Shown one piece after another: positions 9,294 through 18,284 of a stretch of DNA of 64,000 nucleotides. Origin of the DNA: JBEKHT01 sp049511715 (GTDB taxonomy: Bacteria; Chloroflexota; Anaerolineae; Anaerolineales; RBG-16-64-43); the NCBI GenBank assembly GCA_049511715.1, contig JBEKXU010000031.1, forward strand, positions 16,366 to 80,365. Direction: 5' to 3'. The notes beneath the pieces are model-generated. The model had not been told where the DNA came from. It ran no database searches and saw nothing but the letters and a program-made list of their open reading frames with translations. The first letter of the stretch is position 1. Each line of letters starts with the position of its first letter. The position numbers were made by a program, and so were the translations under genes.

Positions 9294-10256
9294 TCACGGC
9301 TCCGCCACGGGAGAAGGCAGGCGTCCCGCCTGTTGCAGGACCCAGGCCGCATGCAGCGACACCCAGCAATCGGTTTCCGCCCGGCCGCCCAGCGCGGCAT
9401 ACGTCCGCCGCCGGTAGGGGCTGCCGCCGTGCCAGCGGCCGTCCTTCCCGCGGCGCTGCTCAACCCAGTCCAATGCCGGCGCCGCGCCCGGATGGTCAAG
9501 GAGCCCCAGCTCGCCCAGGACACGCAGGGCGAACAGGATGTCGGCTTGATAGAAGAGGGGAAAGCTCATCCGGAACCAAAGCGGGCTGGGCCGGCCCTTT
9601 TCTGGCGTCGGGTAGTCCGCCTCCTCCAGGCGGAAGGCGTCGAGAAGAAAAGCCGTCCCTTCCTCAATCGCGCTTTCCACCTCCTCCGTACGGCTCTCTT
9701 TTGGGACGGCCGCCAGCCCCCACAGGGCACGGAGGGCGCCCCACGCACAAGCGCGCCCATCGTTGGCCCGGCAGCGGCATGGCCCCCGCGCAAGATCGTA
9801 GCAAACGTGGCGGACCACCTGCTCGACTTGCGGGTCCTCAATGCGGCACGCCGGAACGGCATAGCGGAGCAGGTTGCCCCACAGGCAGGACCAGTCGGTG
9901 GTCCCGGCGCTCATATGCTGATCGAGTATCCCGCGGGTTGCCGCCAGCATATATTCGGAACCCTTGCGAAAGCGCCGATCCCCAGGTTTCACATCGAGTT
10001 CGGCCAGCAGCACCATGCTCCAATGAGTGCTGAAGTACTTCGGGGTGTAGAAGCTGTGCTCTCTCTTCCACGATCCGCTTGGGGTCTGGCGGCCCAGGAT
10101 GGCGACCGCCGGCCCGCGCCTCAAGATGTCCTGCCGAGCTCTCCGAGCCCGCAAATCCTCAGACGAGTAGCCGAGCAGGCCGGTCAAGGTCAGGTAGCGG
10201 ATGGAAGGAGTTGAAGCGCCGAGCAGCCAGTCCGTAAATTCAGCTTCCGCTTTCAC
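9294..10256 (-). CDS. alpha/alpha-toroid (prenyltransferase/squalene-cyclase-like) protein
   Basis: A protein of about 320 residues, all-helical in appearance. It begins EFTDWLLGASTPSIRYLTLTGLLG and has repeated segments such as QTPSGSWKR, HWSMVLLAEL, CAWGALRALWGLA and KDGRWHGG. The recurring G-x-W turns are typical of the squalene-cyclase/prenyltransferase toroid fold. No DxDD cyclase motif or prenyltransferase zinc site is evident, so catalytic function is unlikely to be terpenoid cyclisation. The frame is open to a TTG at 10328, but a GTG at 10256 has a GGGGAGGGAG site 5-6 nt upstream, so that start is chosen. Monocistronic, function unknown. Confidence 0.7.
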   Translation of the reverse strand: MKAEAEFTDWLLGASTPSIRYLTLTGLLGYSSEDLRARRARQDILRRGPAVAILGRQTPSGSWKREHSFYTPKYFSTHWSMVLLAELDVKPGDRRFRKGSEYMLAATRGILDQHMSAGTTDWSCLWGNLLRYAVPACRIEDPQVEQVVRHVCYDLARGPCRCRANDGRACAWGALRALWGLAAVPKESRTEEVESAIEEGTAFLLDAFRLEEADYPTPEKGRPSPLWFRMSFPLFYQADILFALRVLGELGLLDHPGAAPALDWVEQRRGKDGRWHGGSPYRRRTYAALGGRAETDCWVSLHAAWVLQQAGRLPSPVAEP

Positions 10257-10853
10257 AGGATCTCCCTCCCCTACGTCCGTGCGTCCCCGAATCCGAGTCG
10301 GCCGATAGTCATCCACGCTGAGACCCAAGGGAAAACCCCATGGACTTCCATCTCAGTCTATACCTCTTGCCAAGGCCTGACCCTTGTGGCCTTGGGCCGG
10401 CTTGGCTGGTGGCCCTGCCTCAGGACAGGGACCGCAATGCAGGCTCGTCTCGGCGGACTGCCGGAGCGGCGCGCCGTCCGCGGAGGCAAGGCGACACCCC
10501 CCTACCCCTGCGGCCAAGTAATTCTCCCCGGGAAACTCAGCGCCCGCGGTCCAGGGAACGGATAGAAGACCAAAAAACTTTCCGCCAGCAGTCAGCCGCT
10601 CGCACCGTGCCTAGCGCTGAGGCCTGACCTGCCGTAAGCCTGGCAACGCGCCGCGACTTGTGGCGTCCCAGGGATGTGATCGCCAAGAATGTCTTTTTGG
10701 CTTGCGTCCCTTGCCAAGTGGGGGGGCCCAAGCGGGATGGTTCCACGGCAGAGAACAGAGCCCCCTTACCTCACGGGCCCCGATGGCCCCTGGGCATATC
10801 ATGCCGCAACGGTCGGAACTGCGGGCGGCATCGTCCGCTTCTTATGTGGTCGC
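10257..10853. other. intergenic, no gene recognised
   Basis: 597 bases; short overlapping frames only. Nothing supported. Confidence 0.35.
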
Positions 10854-11702
10854 CTAGGGAGTCGAAGTGGCCGTGGGCGGGATGGCCGTGAACGTACTTG
10901 AAGGAACCGGCATTGACGTATTCGAGGGGACGGGGGTCGAGGTGGGGGCCGAAGTGGATGTATTCGCAGGGACTGAGGTAGAGGTGGCGGCTGGAACCGG
11001 GGTATAGGTCGTCGTTTGCGCGGATGTTGGAGCAACCGTCGAGGTCGCGACCGATGTATCGCTGCGCGTGGGCGTAATCGTCGGCGTGCTGGTTACACTG
11101 GAGGACACCTGGATAAGCACATACACGGACTCACCGAATTGGTTGCCGTTGTCATCCGCCATTCTCCAGTAGCCGGTGTAGCTGCCATCCGAACTGGGCG
11201 AGACCATTGACACCGTGATATCGGTTGTATCCCCGGGCGCCACGCTGTCACCGATGGTTGTCGTTGCACCGCTCATCTGGTCCCCGCTGACAAACGTGAT
11301 GCTGTAGTTCGCATCCCACGTGCAAGTCCCGGTGTTCTGGATGGACCAGGTCTTGTCGAAGCTTGCATCCGCAGCCAGAACGGTGTTATCTGGAAAAGTC
11401 ACATCCGCCACGTAAGCCGAATCATTGCATGCGCTCGATGTGGCCTCAACGGCATACGTTGCATAAGGCGTCAGCGTGGGAAAGAAAGCATAGGTGCTCG
11501 TCGGCATCAGCGTCTGCGTGGCGCTTGGCAGCAGAGGAATAGCTGTCGCATAGATGGGAAATTGCGCCGCGGCGGTTTCGGCGACGGAAGTGAAAAAGGG
11601 CGCTTGACTGGTGGCCGTCGCGTGGGAGCCACAGCCGCAGGCGCAGTAGCCGATCAAGACGGACAAGACAGCCCAAGAGGAGAATTTCGACAAGGATTTC
11701 AT
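10854..11702 (-). CDS. lipoprotein with one NBR1-type Ig domain and Thr/Ser/Pro tail
   Basis: A 282-residue exported lipoprotein. A signal peptide runs to a Cys-rich lipobox region (GYCACGC; Cys20, 22 or 24 could be lipidated). A linker of about 70 residues follows, then one NBR1-like Ig domain (about 95-200) with FDKTWSIQNTGTCTWD and the closing GYWRMADDNGNQFGE. The last 80 residues are an extended Thr/Ser/Pro/Val repeat (STSVPANTSTSAPTSTPVP type), probably a cell-surface stalk. The Ig domain is clearly related to those of the lipoprotein at 7843, which suggests a local family of surface adhesin-like proteins. The ATG at 11702 precedes a good signal peptide. Function unknown. Confidence 0.8.
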   Translation of the reverse strand: MKSLSKFSSWAVLSVLIGYCACGCGSHATATSQAPFFTSVAETAAAQFPIYATAIPLLPSATQTLMPTSTYAFFPTLTPYATYAVEATSSACNDSAYVADVTFPDNTVLAADASFDKTWSIQNTGTCTWDANYSITFVSGDQMSGATTTIGDSVAPGDTTDITVSMVSPSSDGSYTGYWRMADDNGNQFGESVYVLIQVSSSVTSTPTITPTRSDTSVATSTVAPTSAQTTTYTPVPAATSTSVPANTSTSAPTSTPVPSNTSMPVPSSTFTAIPPTATSTP

Positions 11703-12333
11703 GGTTTTCCTTGGGATTAATGATAAGGAGAGAATAGCTTCAGGAGATTAAGGTCTGGTTTAGAGTTCTCTTTCGGATTCCCGCGGAAAAACCTGCCCGG
11801 CTCAGCCAATCCGATCCGGAAAAGGGCCACGCTGCCATTCGCCCCTGAGAGGTCACAAAAGCATTTCCGCCCCCTGCCCTCCGAAGGCGCCGCCGGATCC
11901 CTGAGGGCCGGGAACGGGCCGATCATGACGCGACCTGGCCGTCGAACCGATGAGGTCCCCGCAGGATTCGGAAAGCCTTCCAGCGCGACAGCCATCACGA
12001 GCGCAATAGCTCCTGGCGTCGAGAGGCGGCTCAGGGACATCAGGAGCAGGTCCCCGAAGCCTTGCGCCCAGCGGCCGGGATCCAAGGACTGAGCACTGAG
12101 GGCCACTTGGTACCCTGTGACTCGAACCCTAACCACCGCCAGTCGGTGTTTGACATATCATAATAGAAGAAGCGGGCTACGGCCGGGAGGCCGCACGAGC
12201 ATAGCCCCTCCCCAATGAGGGCGGGCGGATTCGGCCTTGGTCGCCTCGGGGCAAATCGACGGATGCGGTATAGGGCGCGCGACGGTCGCCGGACCGGGTA
12301 TCGGCTCCCCGAGCCGGCCCCTGCAAGGACGCA
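11703..12333. other. divergent intergenic region
   Basis: A 139-codon minus-strand frame at 11717-12136 has no ribosome-binding site or recognised family and ends 15 nt before the lipoprotein start, so it is not called. An A/T-rich patch (TTGACATATCATAATAG) near 12150 may mark a promoter, but no well-spaced hexamer pair was found. Confidence 0.35.
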
Positions 12334-13263
12334 ATGAAAGTCTTTGATCTCTGCTTGGCTTGGAATTGGGAGTACGACGCCGATTTCGTGGGATGGCTGG
12401 GCAAGGCCTGTGGCTCACGCGGGCTCCTGTTGCTCCAGGTCACACCCGACAACCTGCCCGATATGTCGCGCGCTCTCGATGCTCAAGAAACTTCCTTCCG
12501 GGCTTTCCTGGACCGTGCCTCGGAAGGCGACGAACGCTTTGTCCCCGTAGCTCGATGGGCGGCCGAGCATGATGTCTACCGCATTAACCCCTCTGAAGTC
12601 TCCTCTCGCTGCTCGGACAAAGCGGCCATGCATTCCCTTCTTATCCAGGCGGGCTTGGAAACCCCCCGCACCATCCTGCTCCCCTCGTATCAGGAGCGGC
12701 CGGTCCTCCCTGCGATCGACTTGAATTGGGTCGGGGAAAGATTCATTATCAAGCCCGCGCACGGCGGAGGGGGCGAGGGGGTTGTCACGGACGCCAGTTC
12801 CCTGGACCAGGTACTTGAAGCGCGCAGATCATGGCCCCAGGACAGGTACTTGCTGCAAGCTCGCGTTGTGCCCCGGGAGCTGGGCGTTCGCCCGGCTTGG
12901 TTCCGGGTCCTCTATTGCGCAGGGTGCGTGTACCCCTGCTGGTGGAACCCGCGCGACCATATCTACGCTCCCCTCTCCCCCGAAGAGGAGTCCCTCCATG
13001 GGCTTGGGGTCCTGCGGGAGACAGTGACCGCAGTCGCCCGTCTCTGCAAGCTGGATCTATTCTCGACGGAGATAGCCCTCACGGAGCAGGACCGATTGGT
13101 CGTGGTCGACTACGTGAATGACCAGATCGACTTGCGTCAGCAATCCAAAGCCGCGGATGGGGTTCCTGACAGAATCGTGGAGGACATCGCCAAGCGTTTG
13201 ACGGAGTTGGTCATCACCCACATACAGCCAGGCCGGAGTCACGAAAGGTACACGGGCCCTTGA
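12334..13263 (+). CDS. ATP-grasp domain protein
   Basis: A 309-residue protein with the ATP-grasp order. There is a pre-ATP-grasp N-terminal alpha/beta part (1-95), SDKAAMHSLLIQAGLETPRT leading into the fold, RFIIKPAHGGGGEGV with the ATP-binding Lys and Gly-rich loop (near 145-160), and VVVDYVNDQIDLR near 265, where the Asp/Asn pair should bind Mg2+. Ligases of this superfamily join a carboxylate to an amine or thiol through an acyl-phosphate. The acceptor cannot be told. An AAGGA site lies 5 nt upstream of the ATG. A small gene follows 123 nt downstream on the same strand, possibly co-transcribed. Confidence 0.75.
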   Translation: MKVFDLCLAWNWEYDADFVGWLGKACGSRGLLLLQVTPDNLPDMSRALDAQETSFRAFLDRASEGDERFVPVARWAAEHDVYRINPSEVSSRCSDKAAMHSLLIQAGLETPRTILLPSYQERPVLPAIDLNWVGERFIIKPAHGGGGEGVVTDASSLDQVLEARRSWPQDRYLLQARVVPRELGVRPAWFRVLYCAGCVYPCWWNPRDHIYAPLSPEEESLHGLGVLRETVTAVARLCKLDLFSTEIALTEQDRLVVVDYVNDQIDLRQQSKAADGVPDRIVEDIAKRLTELVITHIQPGRSHERYTGP

Positions 13264-13386
13264 AACTCCCGATGAGTCCTTGAGCCGCGAACCCGGCCTA
13301 AGAGAGCCTGCAGGTGGCTTCTCTCAGGCAGGCGGAACGAGCCGCCTGCGGGGCGCGGCAACCCATCAAGCCAGAAGGAGCATGTG

Positions 13387-13674
13387 ATGAGCAAGAAAAC
13401 ATTTGCCTTTACGGCGCGGGTGAGCACGGAAAACCATGTGGCGATCCAGCGCGCCCTGGAGCAGCTCGTGGCCAAGAAATCCATCACCCGGACCGAGGAC
13501 GGCTTCCTGGTCAAGGCGACGATGCAAGGGGAAAGCGCCCGGGAACTCAATCGGGCCCTGCTCTCCGCCCTGCGCCGCGCGGAGCGCAAGACCCGTTTGC
13601 GCTCAGAATGGGTATCGGGCGGAACCGCCGAGCGGTTCTTTGATTATGTGCCCAAAGGATCGTCCGAGGTCTGA
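13387..13674 (+). CDS. small conserved-looking hypothetical protein
   Basis: A 95-residue soluble, basic protein. It starts SKKTFAFTARVSTENHVAIQ, has a predicted helix rich in Arg/Glu (ELNRALLSALRRAERKTRLRSEW) and ends FFDYVPKG. An AAGGAG site lies 7 nt before the ATG at 13387; a GTG immediately upstream is an alternative start. It follows the ATP-grasp gene on the same strand and may share its transcript. I do not recognise the family. The N-terminal beta-hairpin plus charged helix could suit a nucleic-acid or protein partner, but that is only a guess. Confidence 0.6.
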   Translation: MSKKTFAFTARVSTENHVAIQRALEQLVAKKSITRTEDGFLVKATMQGESARELNRALLSALRRAERKTRLRSEWVSGGTAERFFDYVPKGSSEV

Positions 13675-13864
13675 ATTGGAATGCTGATGCGGCGGGTGTT
13701 CCCTTTATCGAGGCCTTTCCCGGCGCACCCCGCAGTATCCCTAACACGGATGAACAAGGACGTTCTCCTTTCGCCCGGCAGGGGATGCCACAATGCGGCA
13801 CCCTTTCGGTCTTGTCGCGTTCTCCAGGATCCTCGATCCCACTCGACTATGAGGGTTTCTTGCC

Positions 13865-15181
13865 ATGACCAGCGCGAGCTACGCACCCCTGTACCACTAC
13901 CTCGAGACATTGCCGGTCGTCTCGAGCCATGAACACCTGCTCCCCGATGATTTCCAGTCCACCCTGACGCTGGATCGACTCCTCGAGAATTCCTATCTCG
14001 GGAAGATCGTGCGCCCCCGAATCCCATCGGGCGTTTCGCGAGAGGCTGAGCCGGGGGATCGAGGGTCGTCCACTTGGTCGCCGGAATTCCCCTCGCCCGA
14101 CCCCCTGGCAAGGCAGGAATTCCTGGAACACGTCCGCCTCAATTCCTTCCTTGTCTGGCTCGAAAAGGGGATCCAGAAGATTTACGGGATAGATCAAGAG
14201 ATCACCATTCAAAGCTGGGATGAGGTTTCCGGAGCCATTTCAGCCCGTCAGGCCGCGCCCGGTGCCTATCTGGAGATGCTGCGGAGCGTCGCTGGCTACC
14301 GCCGGGCCATTCAGGACTGCTACTGGTCCTATGGAAGTGACAACGGGCATCCCGAGCTTCTGTCCTCGACCATTCGCACCGACATGTTTGTCACCTCCTT
14401 TCACCCTTCGGTCCTGGACCATGACGGAAACACGCCGTTTCGCTTCTATCCCCAGGCGCCGACCGAGGACTTTGACGACTACCTCGCCTTCCTGCAAGCG
14501 ATGTTCCGGAAATGGCGGGAAAACGGCGCGGTGACCCTCAAGTCCGCCTCCGCGTACGATCGTTCACTCGACTACAGCGAGGGAAACCGGTCGGCGGCAG
14601 CGCGGGTGTTCTTTCGGGAACCCGCGACGGTGACGGCCGCCGAGCGCAGGGCATACGAGGACTTCATGTTCAACTGGTTCTGCCGCCTGGCGATCGAGCT
14701 GGAGCTGCCCTTCCAGGTACACACCGGACTGGGGAAGCTCGCCGGCTCGAGTCCGCTGAAGTTTGAGCCGGTCCTCCAGCGTTATCCCCAGATCCGCTTT
14801 GTCCTTTTCCACGCAGGCTACCCCTGGTACGATGACCTGGCCGGACTGGCCCACACCTACTCCAGTATTGCCATCGATATGGTCTGGGCGCCGATTCTCA
14901 GCACCGCGGGCGCAGTTCTGGCGCTGCACGAATTCCTCGAAGTGGCTCGGTCCACGAACCGGATTGCCTGGGGAAGTGATGCGGGGACCTCGGAAGAGGC
15001 TGTTGGGGCCCTCTTGGCTTGGCGTCATGTGGTCGCGAAAGTACTGGCCGAGAAGGTCGATGACGGGTACCTGGACCGCCGCGAGGCGGAAAGGATGGCC
15101 GAAAGGCTGATGTATCGCAACGCGGCTGAGCTCTATGGTTTTGGCCTCAGCGCGAAGGCCGTCCCAGAGCCAAGCCGGTGA
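13865..15181 (+). CDS. amidohydrolase-superfamily metal-dependent hydrolase
   Basis: A 438-residue TIM-barrel enzyme of the Amidohydro_2 type. Metal ligands appear in the expected order: His22 and His24 in SSHEHLL, a Lys in VTLKSASAYDR that could be carbamylated, His in FQVHTGLGK, His in FHAGYPW, and the strand-8 Asp in WGSDAG. Such enzymes hydrolyse C-N or C-C bonds or isomerise uronates. The overall layout (an insert of about 200 residues after HxH, and WYDDLAGLAHTYSSIAID) recalls uncharacterised glucuronate-isomerase-like amidohydrolases. The ATG at 13865 has a weak GAGGG upstream. It stands between unrelated genes, so the substrate is unknown. Confidence 0.8.
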   Translation: MTSASYAPLYHYLETLPVVSSHEHLLPDDFQSTLTLDRLLENSYLGKIVRPRIPSGVSREAEPGDRGSSTWSPEFPSPDPLARQEFLEHVRLNSFLVWLEKGIQKIYGIDQEITIQSWDEVSGAISARQAAPGAYLEMLRSVAGYRRAIQDCYWSYGSDNGHPELLSSTIRTDMFVTSFHPSVLDHDGNTPFRFYPQAPTEDFDDYLAFLQAMFRKWRENGAVTLKSASAYDRSLDYSEGNRSAAARVFFREPATVTAAERRAYEDFMFNWFCRLAIELELPFQVHTGLGKLAGSSPLKFEPVLQRYPQIRFVLFHAGYPWYDDLAGLAHTYSSIAIDMVWAPILSTAGAVLALHEFLEVARSTNRIAWGSDAGTSEEAVGALLAWRHVVAKVLAEKVDDGYLDRREAERMAERLMYRNAAELYGFGLSAKAVPEPSR

Positions 15182-15383
15182 CCCCATACCGATACTCTGA
15201 AACCCGGCAGGGGCCGACCGAATGCAGCCAAGGGACGCTCTCGCCGCAGGAGGCAACGCATGCCCGCGATTGGGGCCACCCCGAGGCCCGTCGCCCTGCC
15301 ATCCGTGGCGACCCGCATCCCCGGCTCGGGCCCGGGGCGCAGGCCTTCACGTCTGGCGTCTCAGCCCCAGGATGCGGCGCCGA

Positions 15384-15943
15384 GAAAACGAACGGAATCG
15401 GGCGCCGCATCCGTTTCTTGTATTCAATACTCTGAGCCAAACCCCTCAACGAGCATCGCTTCCCCGGCCCGGATTCTCCTCGCGTACGCGGCTCCCATGA
15501 GCACCAGGACCCCACCCGCGGCCATCCAGTTCGCCAGGGAGATCGGAAGGCCGAGCCATACCAGCAGCGAACCCAGATAGCCCGGATGCCTGATCCAGCG
15601 ATAGGGCCCGCTTTCCACGATGGCCTGCCCCTCAGAAACCCTGAGGCTGCGCGTGTAGAACACGCCCAAGGTATTCATCGAGCACAAGCGGATGGCCAGG
15701 CCCAGAACCATCAAGCCCACCCCCACCGCACCGATGATGGCTGCCTGCGGCAGTCTGCCCAAAGAGAAAGTATGACGATCGGCGCTAAAAGGACTCCCAG
15801 GATTAGGAAGCGCCGATCAATTGCGAGTTGCCTCGGTCCCGAACGCCCGGCGCATGGCATTGGGCCTTGCTGCCCCTGCGCAAGAAGGATTCCATCCCAA
15901 AGAAGGCGAGAACCATCACATAGGCTAACGCCGCCGCGATCAT
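15384..15943 (-). pseudogene. isoprenylcysteine carboxyl-methyltransferase-like gene, multiply frameshifted
   Basis: The pieces together read like an ICMT-family integral membrane methyltransferase but lie in different frames. From an ATG at 15943 (site GAGG/GGGAAG upstream), MIAAALAYVMVLAFFGMESF runs to DRGNSQLIGAS and then hits a stop at 15803. The next membrane segment ILGVLLAPIVILSL is in a second frame. GRLPQAAIIGAVGVGLMVLGLAIRL through SGPYRWIRHPGYLGSLLVWLGL to EAMLVEGFGSEY is in a third frame and stops at 15424. The C-terminal signature YKKRMRRPIPFVF (15384-15425) is one frame over again. At least three indels are needed, so this is a decayed gene rather than a short variant. Confidence 0.8.
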
Positions 15944-16790
15944 CTTCCCATCCTCGAAACGATCACCGCAAATGCCAGGACTCCGGATCGACCATGTTCC
16001 TGATGCGCTGTGTATTGCCGCCAAATCTGCAGCAAGACCCGTCAGGTGGAGGGTCCGTGGACCGAGTGCCTGCCGCCCTGGAAACTCCTGTGGCAGGACT
16101 CTAACCCAAGCTGACTTCAAACCCCAACTGCCCTTCCCTAGTCGCGCACATTGTTCCGGAACATCCCTCCCAAGAAGCAAGGCCTCTGTCAAGTGAGCAT
16201 TCCATCAGCGCCCGCCCGATTCCGAGGCAACAGAGACCTGCACTAATTGGCACCCAGTCCCAGGGCCGCAGAATCGCGGCGGAAAATTCTCACGTGGCAT
16301 TCCAACAACCGTGCTCAAGACCCGAGTGGCCTCGTCAGTCCCATGGCCGCTTTCTCCGCTGTCAGAGGAGAGAAATGACCGACATGATCCCTCAGATCAA
16401 GGCTGTGGCAAGGGATGTCAATTCCCTTCCAAGGGACCGCCAAGGACGCAAGGCGTCCGTCCTATCGGGGCCCTCTTATTTTGGTAGGATCTCCTTTGGC
16501 TTGACGGTGCCCGAAGCTGCAACTGGACGCATTCGAGACCCTTCGCCCAGGGCCAAGCCCGAATTCGGTTTCTTTTTCCATTGCACGGCCGCTACAAGAC
16601 CGGGAACAACAGCCGACGGCCTCAAGAGAGAAACCTTCCACAGCCTCAGGCCGCAAAAGGCTGGTCCCCATCACGACCGCCTGCAAACGCTGCTAGAATC
16701 TGCTTCAATGTCGGCCTTGGATCCTTGGATCCATTGCCCGGGGCATGGCCAAGAGGGCGCGAAGGGAATCAGCCTGAGAGGTGGTGGCGG
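15944..16790. other. divergent intergenic region
   Basis: 847 bases between the broken ICMT-like gene and a small membrane-protein gene. Frames here are unsupported by composition or ribosome-binding sites. Nothing is recognised. Confidence 0.35.
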
Positions 16791-17255
16791 ATGGCTCCGA
16801 GAACATCCCGGTCGCTGCGCGTGATCGTCCCGGTGCTCCTGGCTCTTCTGGCGGTCCAGTTTGAGTTCGGGATGACGGTCAACCTTGCGGGCCCTCCTTC
16901 ACTCGCCCCGTTGGCATTCTCTCTGTCGCGCGTTTCGGCCGCACTCTCTCAAGCCGGGTCCTTGGCCGTGACTCATGCCCTCCTGGGAGGGCTCTTGGTC
17001 GTCCTCTCGCTGGTCTCCCTGTGCATCTCCCTGGTGAGCGGGGAACGGAGCCTGCAGTTTTTCGGATCGCTTGCCTTCATGACCACCGTCTTCGCGGCGT
17101 TCACGGGCCTGCTCTTTGTGCTCTCCGGTTTTCAGAACGACGGGGAGTCGCACGGGATGGCGACCAACTTTATCCTGGCATTCTCCTTCTACTTCGTTGA
17201 GCTGTACTTCCTGAAACCAGCTGGCGGACCCCGAGGCCAGAACACCCGCCGATGA
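16791..17255 (+). CDS. small four-helix membrane protein
   Basis: A 154-residue integral membrane protein with four hydrophobic segments: VIVPVLLALLAVQFEFGM, LLGGLLVVLSLVSLCISLV, FFGSLAFMTTVFAAFTGLLFVL and TNFILAFSFYFVELYF. A short basic C-terminal tail follows. The ATG at 16791 has a GAGAGGTGG site upstream; a longer open frame to 16581 is not supported. No conserved enzymatic motif is seen and I do not recognise the family. No obvious operon partner: the next plus-strand gene starts almost 400 nt downstream. Confidence 0.6.
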   Translation: MAPRTSRSLRVIVPVLLALLAVQFEFGMTVNLAGPPSLAPLAFSLSRVSAALSQAGSLAVTHALLGGLLVVLSLVSLCISLVSGERSLQFFGSLAFMTTVFAAFTGLLFVLSGFQNDGESHGMATNFILAFSFYFVELYFLKPAGGPRGQNTRR

Positions 17256-17643
17256 ACGTTACCGGCGTCGCCTGGAGTTTTCCTTGCAAGAGTGGGCCCC
17301 AGTTCGGTACGGGCACCGGGATAGGATGCGTGAGCGGAATGCCCCCGGAATCCGCCGGGGCAACTCAGGAAAGACCGTACTTTCGGACTGAGGATGGGCT
17401 CATGGATTCCGGGCTCCGAGCGAGGCCTACAGGGCCGAGGTTTCCTGGTAGTGCCGGAATTCTGGTCTCCGTGGGGCCCCTGGACCAACCTGAGCGGATC
17501 CTGGGGAAGTTGCCATCGCCACTTCTAGGGTTGCTTGTACCTCCCGGGCTAGAAAGGGACGGCAGTCCACTTGGCGCAATTCCCGGTATCATGCGGGCAG
17601 GCAGGATCGCCCCCAATGCCGCTTGCAGGTGATTGAGCAACCG
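17256..17643. other. intergenic, no gene recognised
   Basis: 388 bases with no supported feature. Confidence 0.35.
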
Positions 17644-18159
17644 ATGGCCGACAAACCGTCTGACGTTGGCTCCCGCAAAGCCCTATCACCCTTCTGGTTC
17701 ATGAACCATTTCGGCAACCCCTTGGTAGGGCTGATCCTAAGCTCCCCGCTTCATCCCCTGCTGAGCCAGTCTCTGCTTGTTCTTTCGTATCGGGGACGAA
17801 AGAGCGGGAAACGGTTCGACATCCCGGTCGAATACGCCCAGAGCGGAGAGACTCTCTGCATCCTTCCGGGAAGGCCGGAGCAAAAGACTTGGTGGCGCAA
17901 CTTCCGCGGCGGTACGCCGGTCGACATCCTGTTGCGCGGACACCGCCTACACGGCCTAGCGAGCCTCTTGGACGGCAGGGAAGATGCGTTCGCGCTGGCA
18001 CAAGCACTGGCCATCTACTTGCGTCGATTCCCAGCCTCATCCGCATCCTTTGGAGTTCACCCAGACCCAGAGGGGAAGTTTGAATCGGCCGAACTGAGCC
18101 GGGTTGCGAAATGTCTGGTGATCGTGCGCGTACAAGTTGAGGGGGCAGCCGTCTACTGA
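17644..18159 (+). CDS. nitroreductase/deazaflavin-dependent oxidoreductase family protein
   Basis: A 171-residue split-barrel protein of the DDN/F420H2-dependent quinone-reductase family. Family features are HPLLSQSLLVLSYRGRKSGKRFDIPVEY, GETLCILPGRPEQKTWWRNFRGG and PVDILLRG, which form the cofactor-binding face. Members use F420, FMN or haem-like cofactors, so the actual cofactor and substrate are unproven; no F420 biosynthesis gene lies in the window. The open frame begins with TTG at 17623. The ATG at 17644 fits the family start, though its ribosome-binding site is poor. A DUF169 gene follows on the same strand after about 125 nt. Confidence 0.75.
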   Translation: MADKPSDVGSRKALSPFWFMNHFGNPLVGLILSSPLHPLLSQSLLVLSYRGRKSGKRFDIPVEYAQSGETLCILPGRPEQKTWWRNFRGGTPVDILLRGHRLHGLASLLDGREDAFALAQALAIYLRRFPASSASFGVHPDPEGKFESAELSRVAKCLVIVRVQVEGAAVY

Positions 18160-18284
18160 ACGGGGCGCGCCGCGACGGCCAGCTCTTGGCCTCTTTAGAT
18201 AGCCGGGTTGGCGCATCCGCAACGGCCGTGTGCCTGCCCCCAGGACCCAGGCCAACGACTTAATGATCGGAGGGAACCCAACCT

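Noticed and set aside
11717..12136. 139-codon minus-strand frame upstream of the NBR1-Ig lipoprotein
   Set aside because: No conserved features; overlaps the expected promoter region and lacks a ribosome-binding site.
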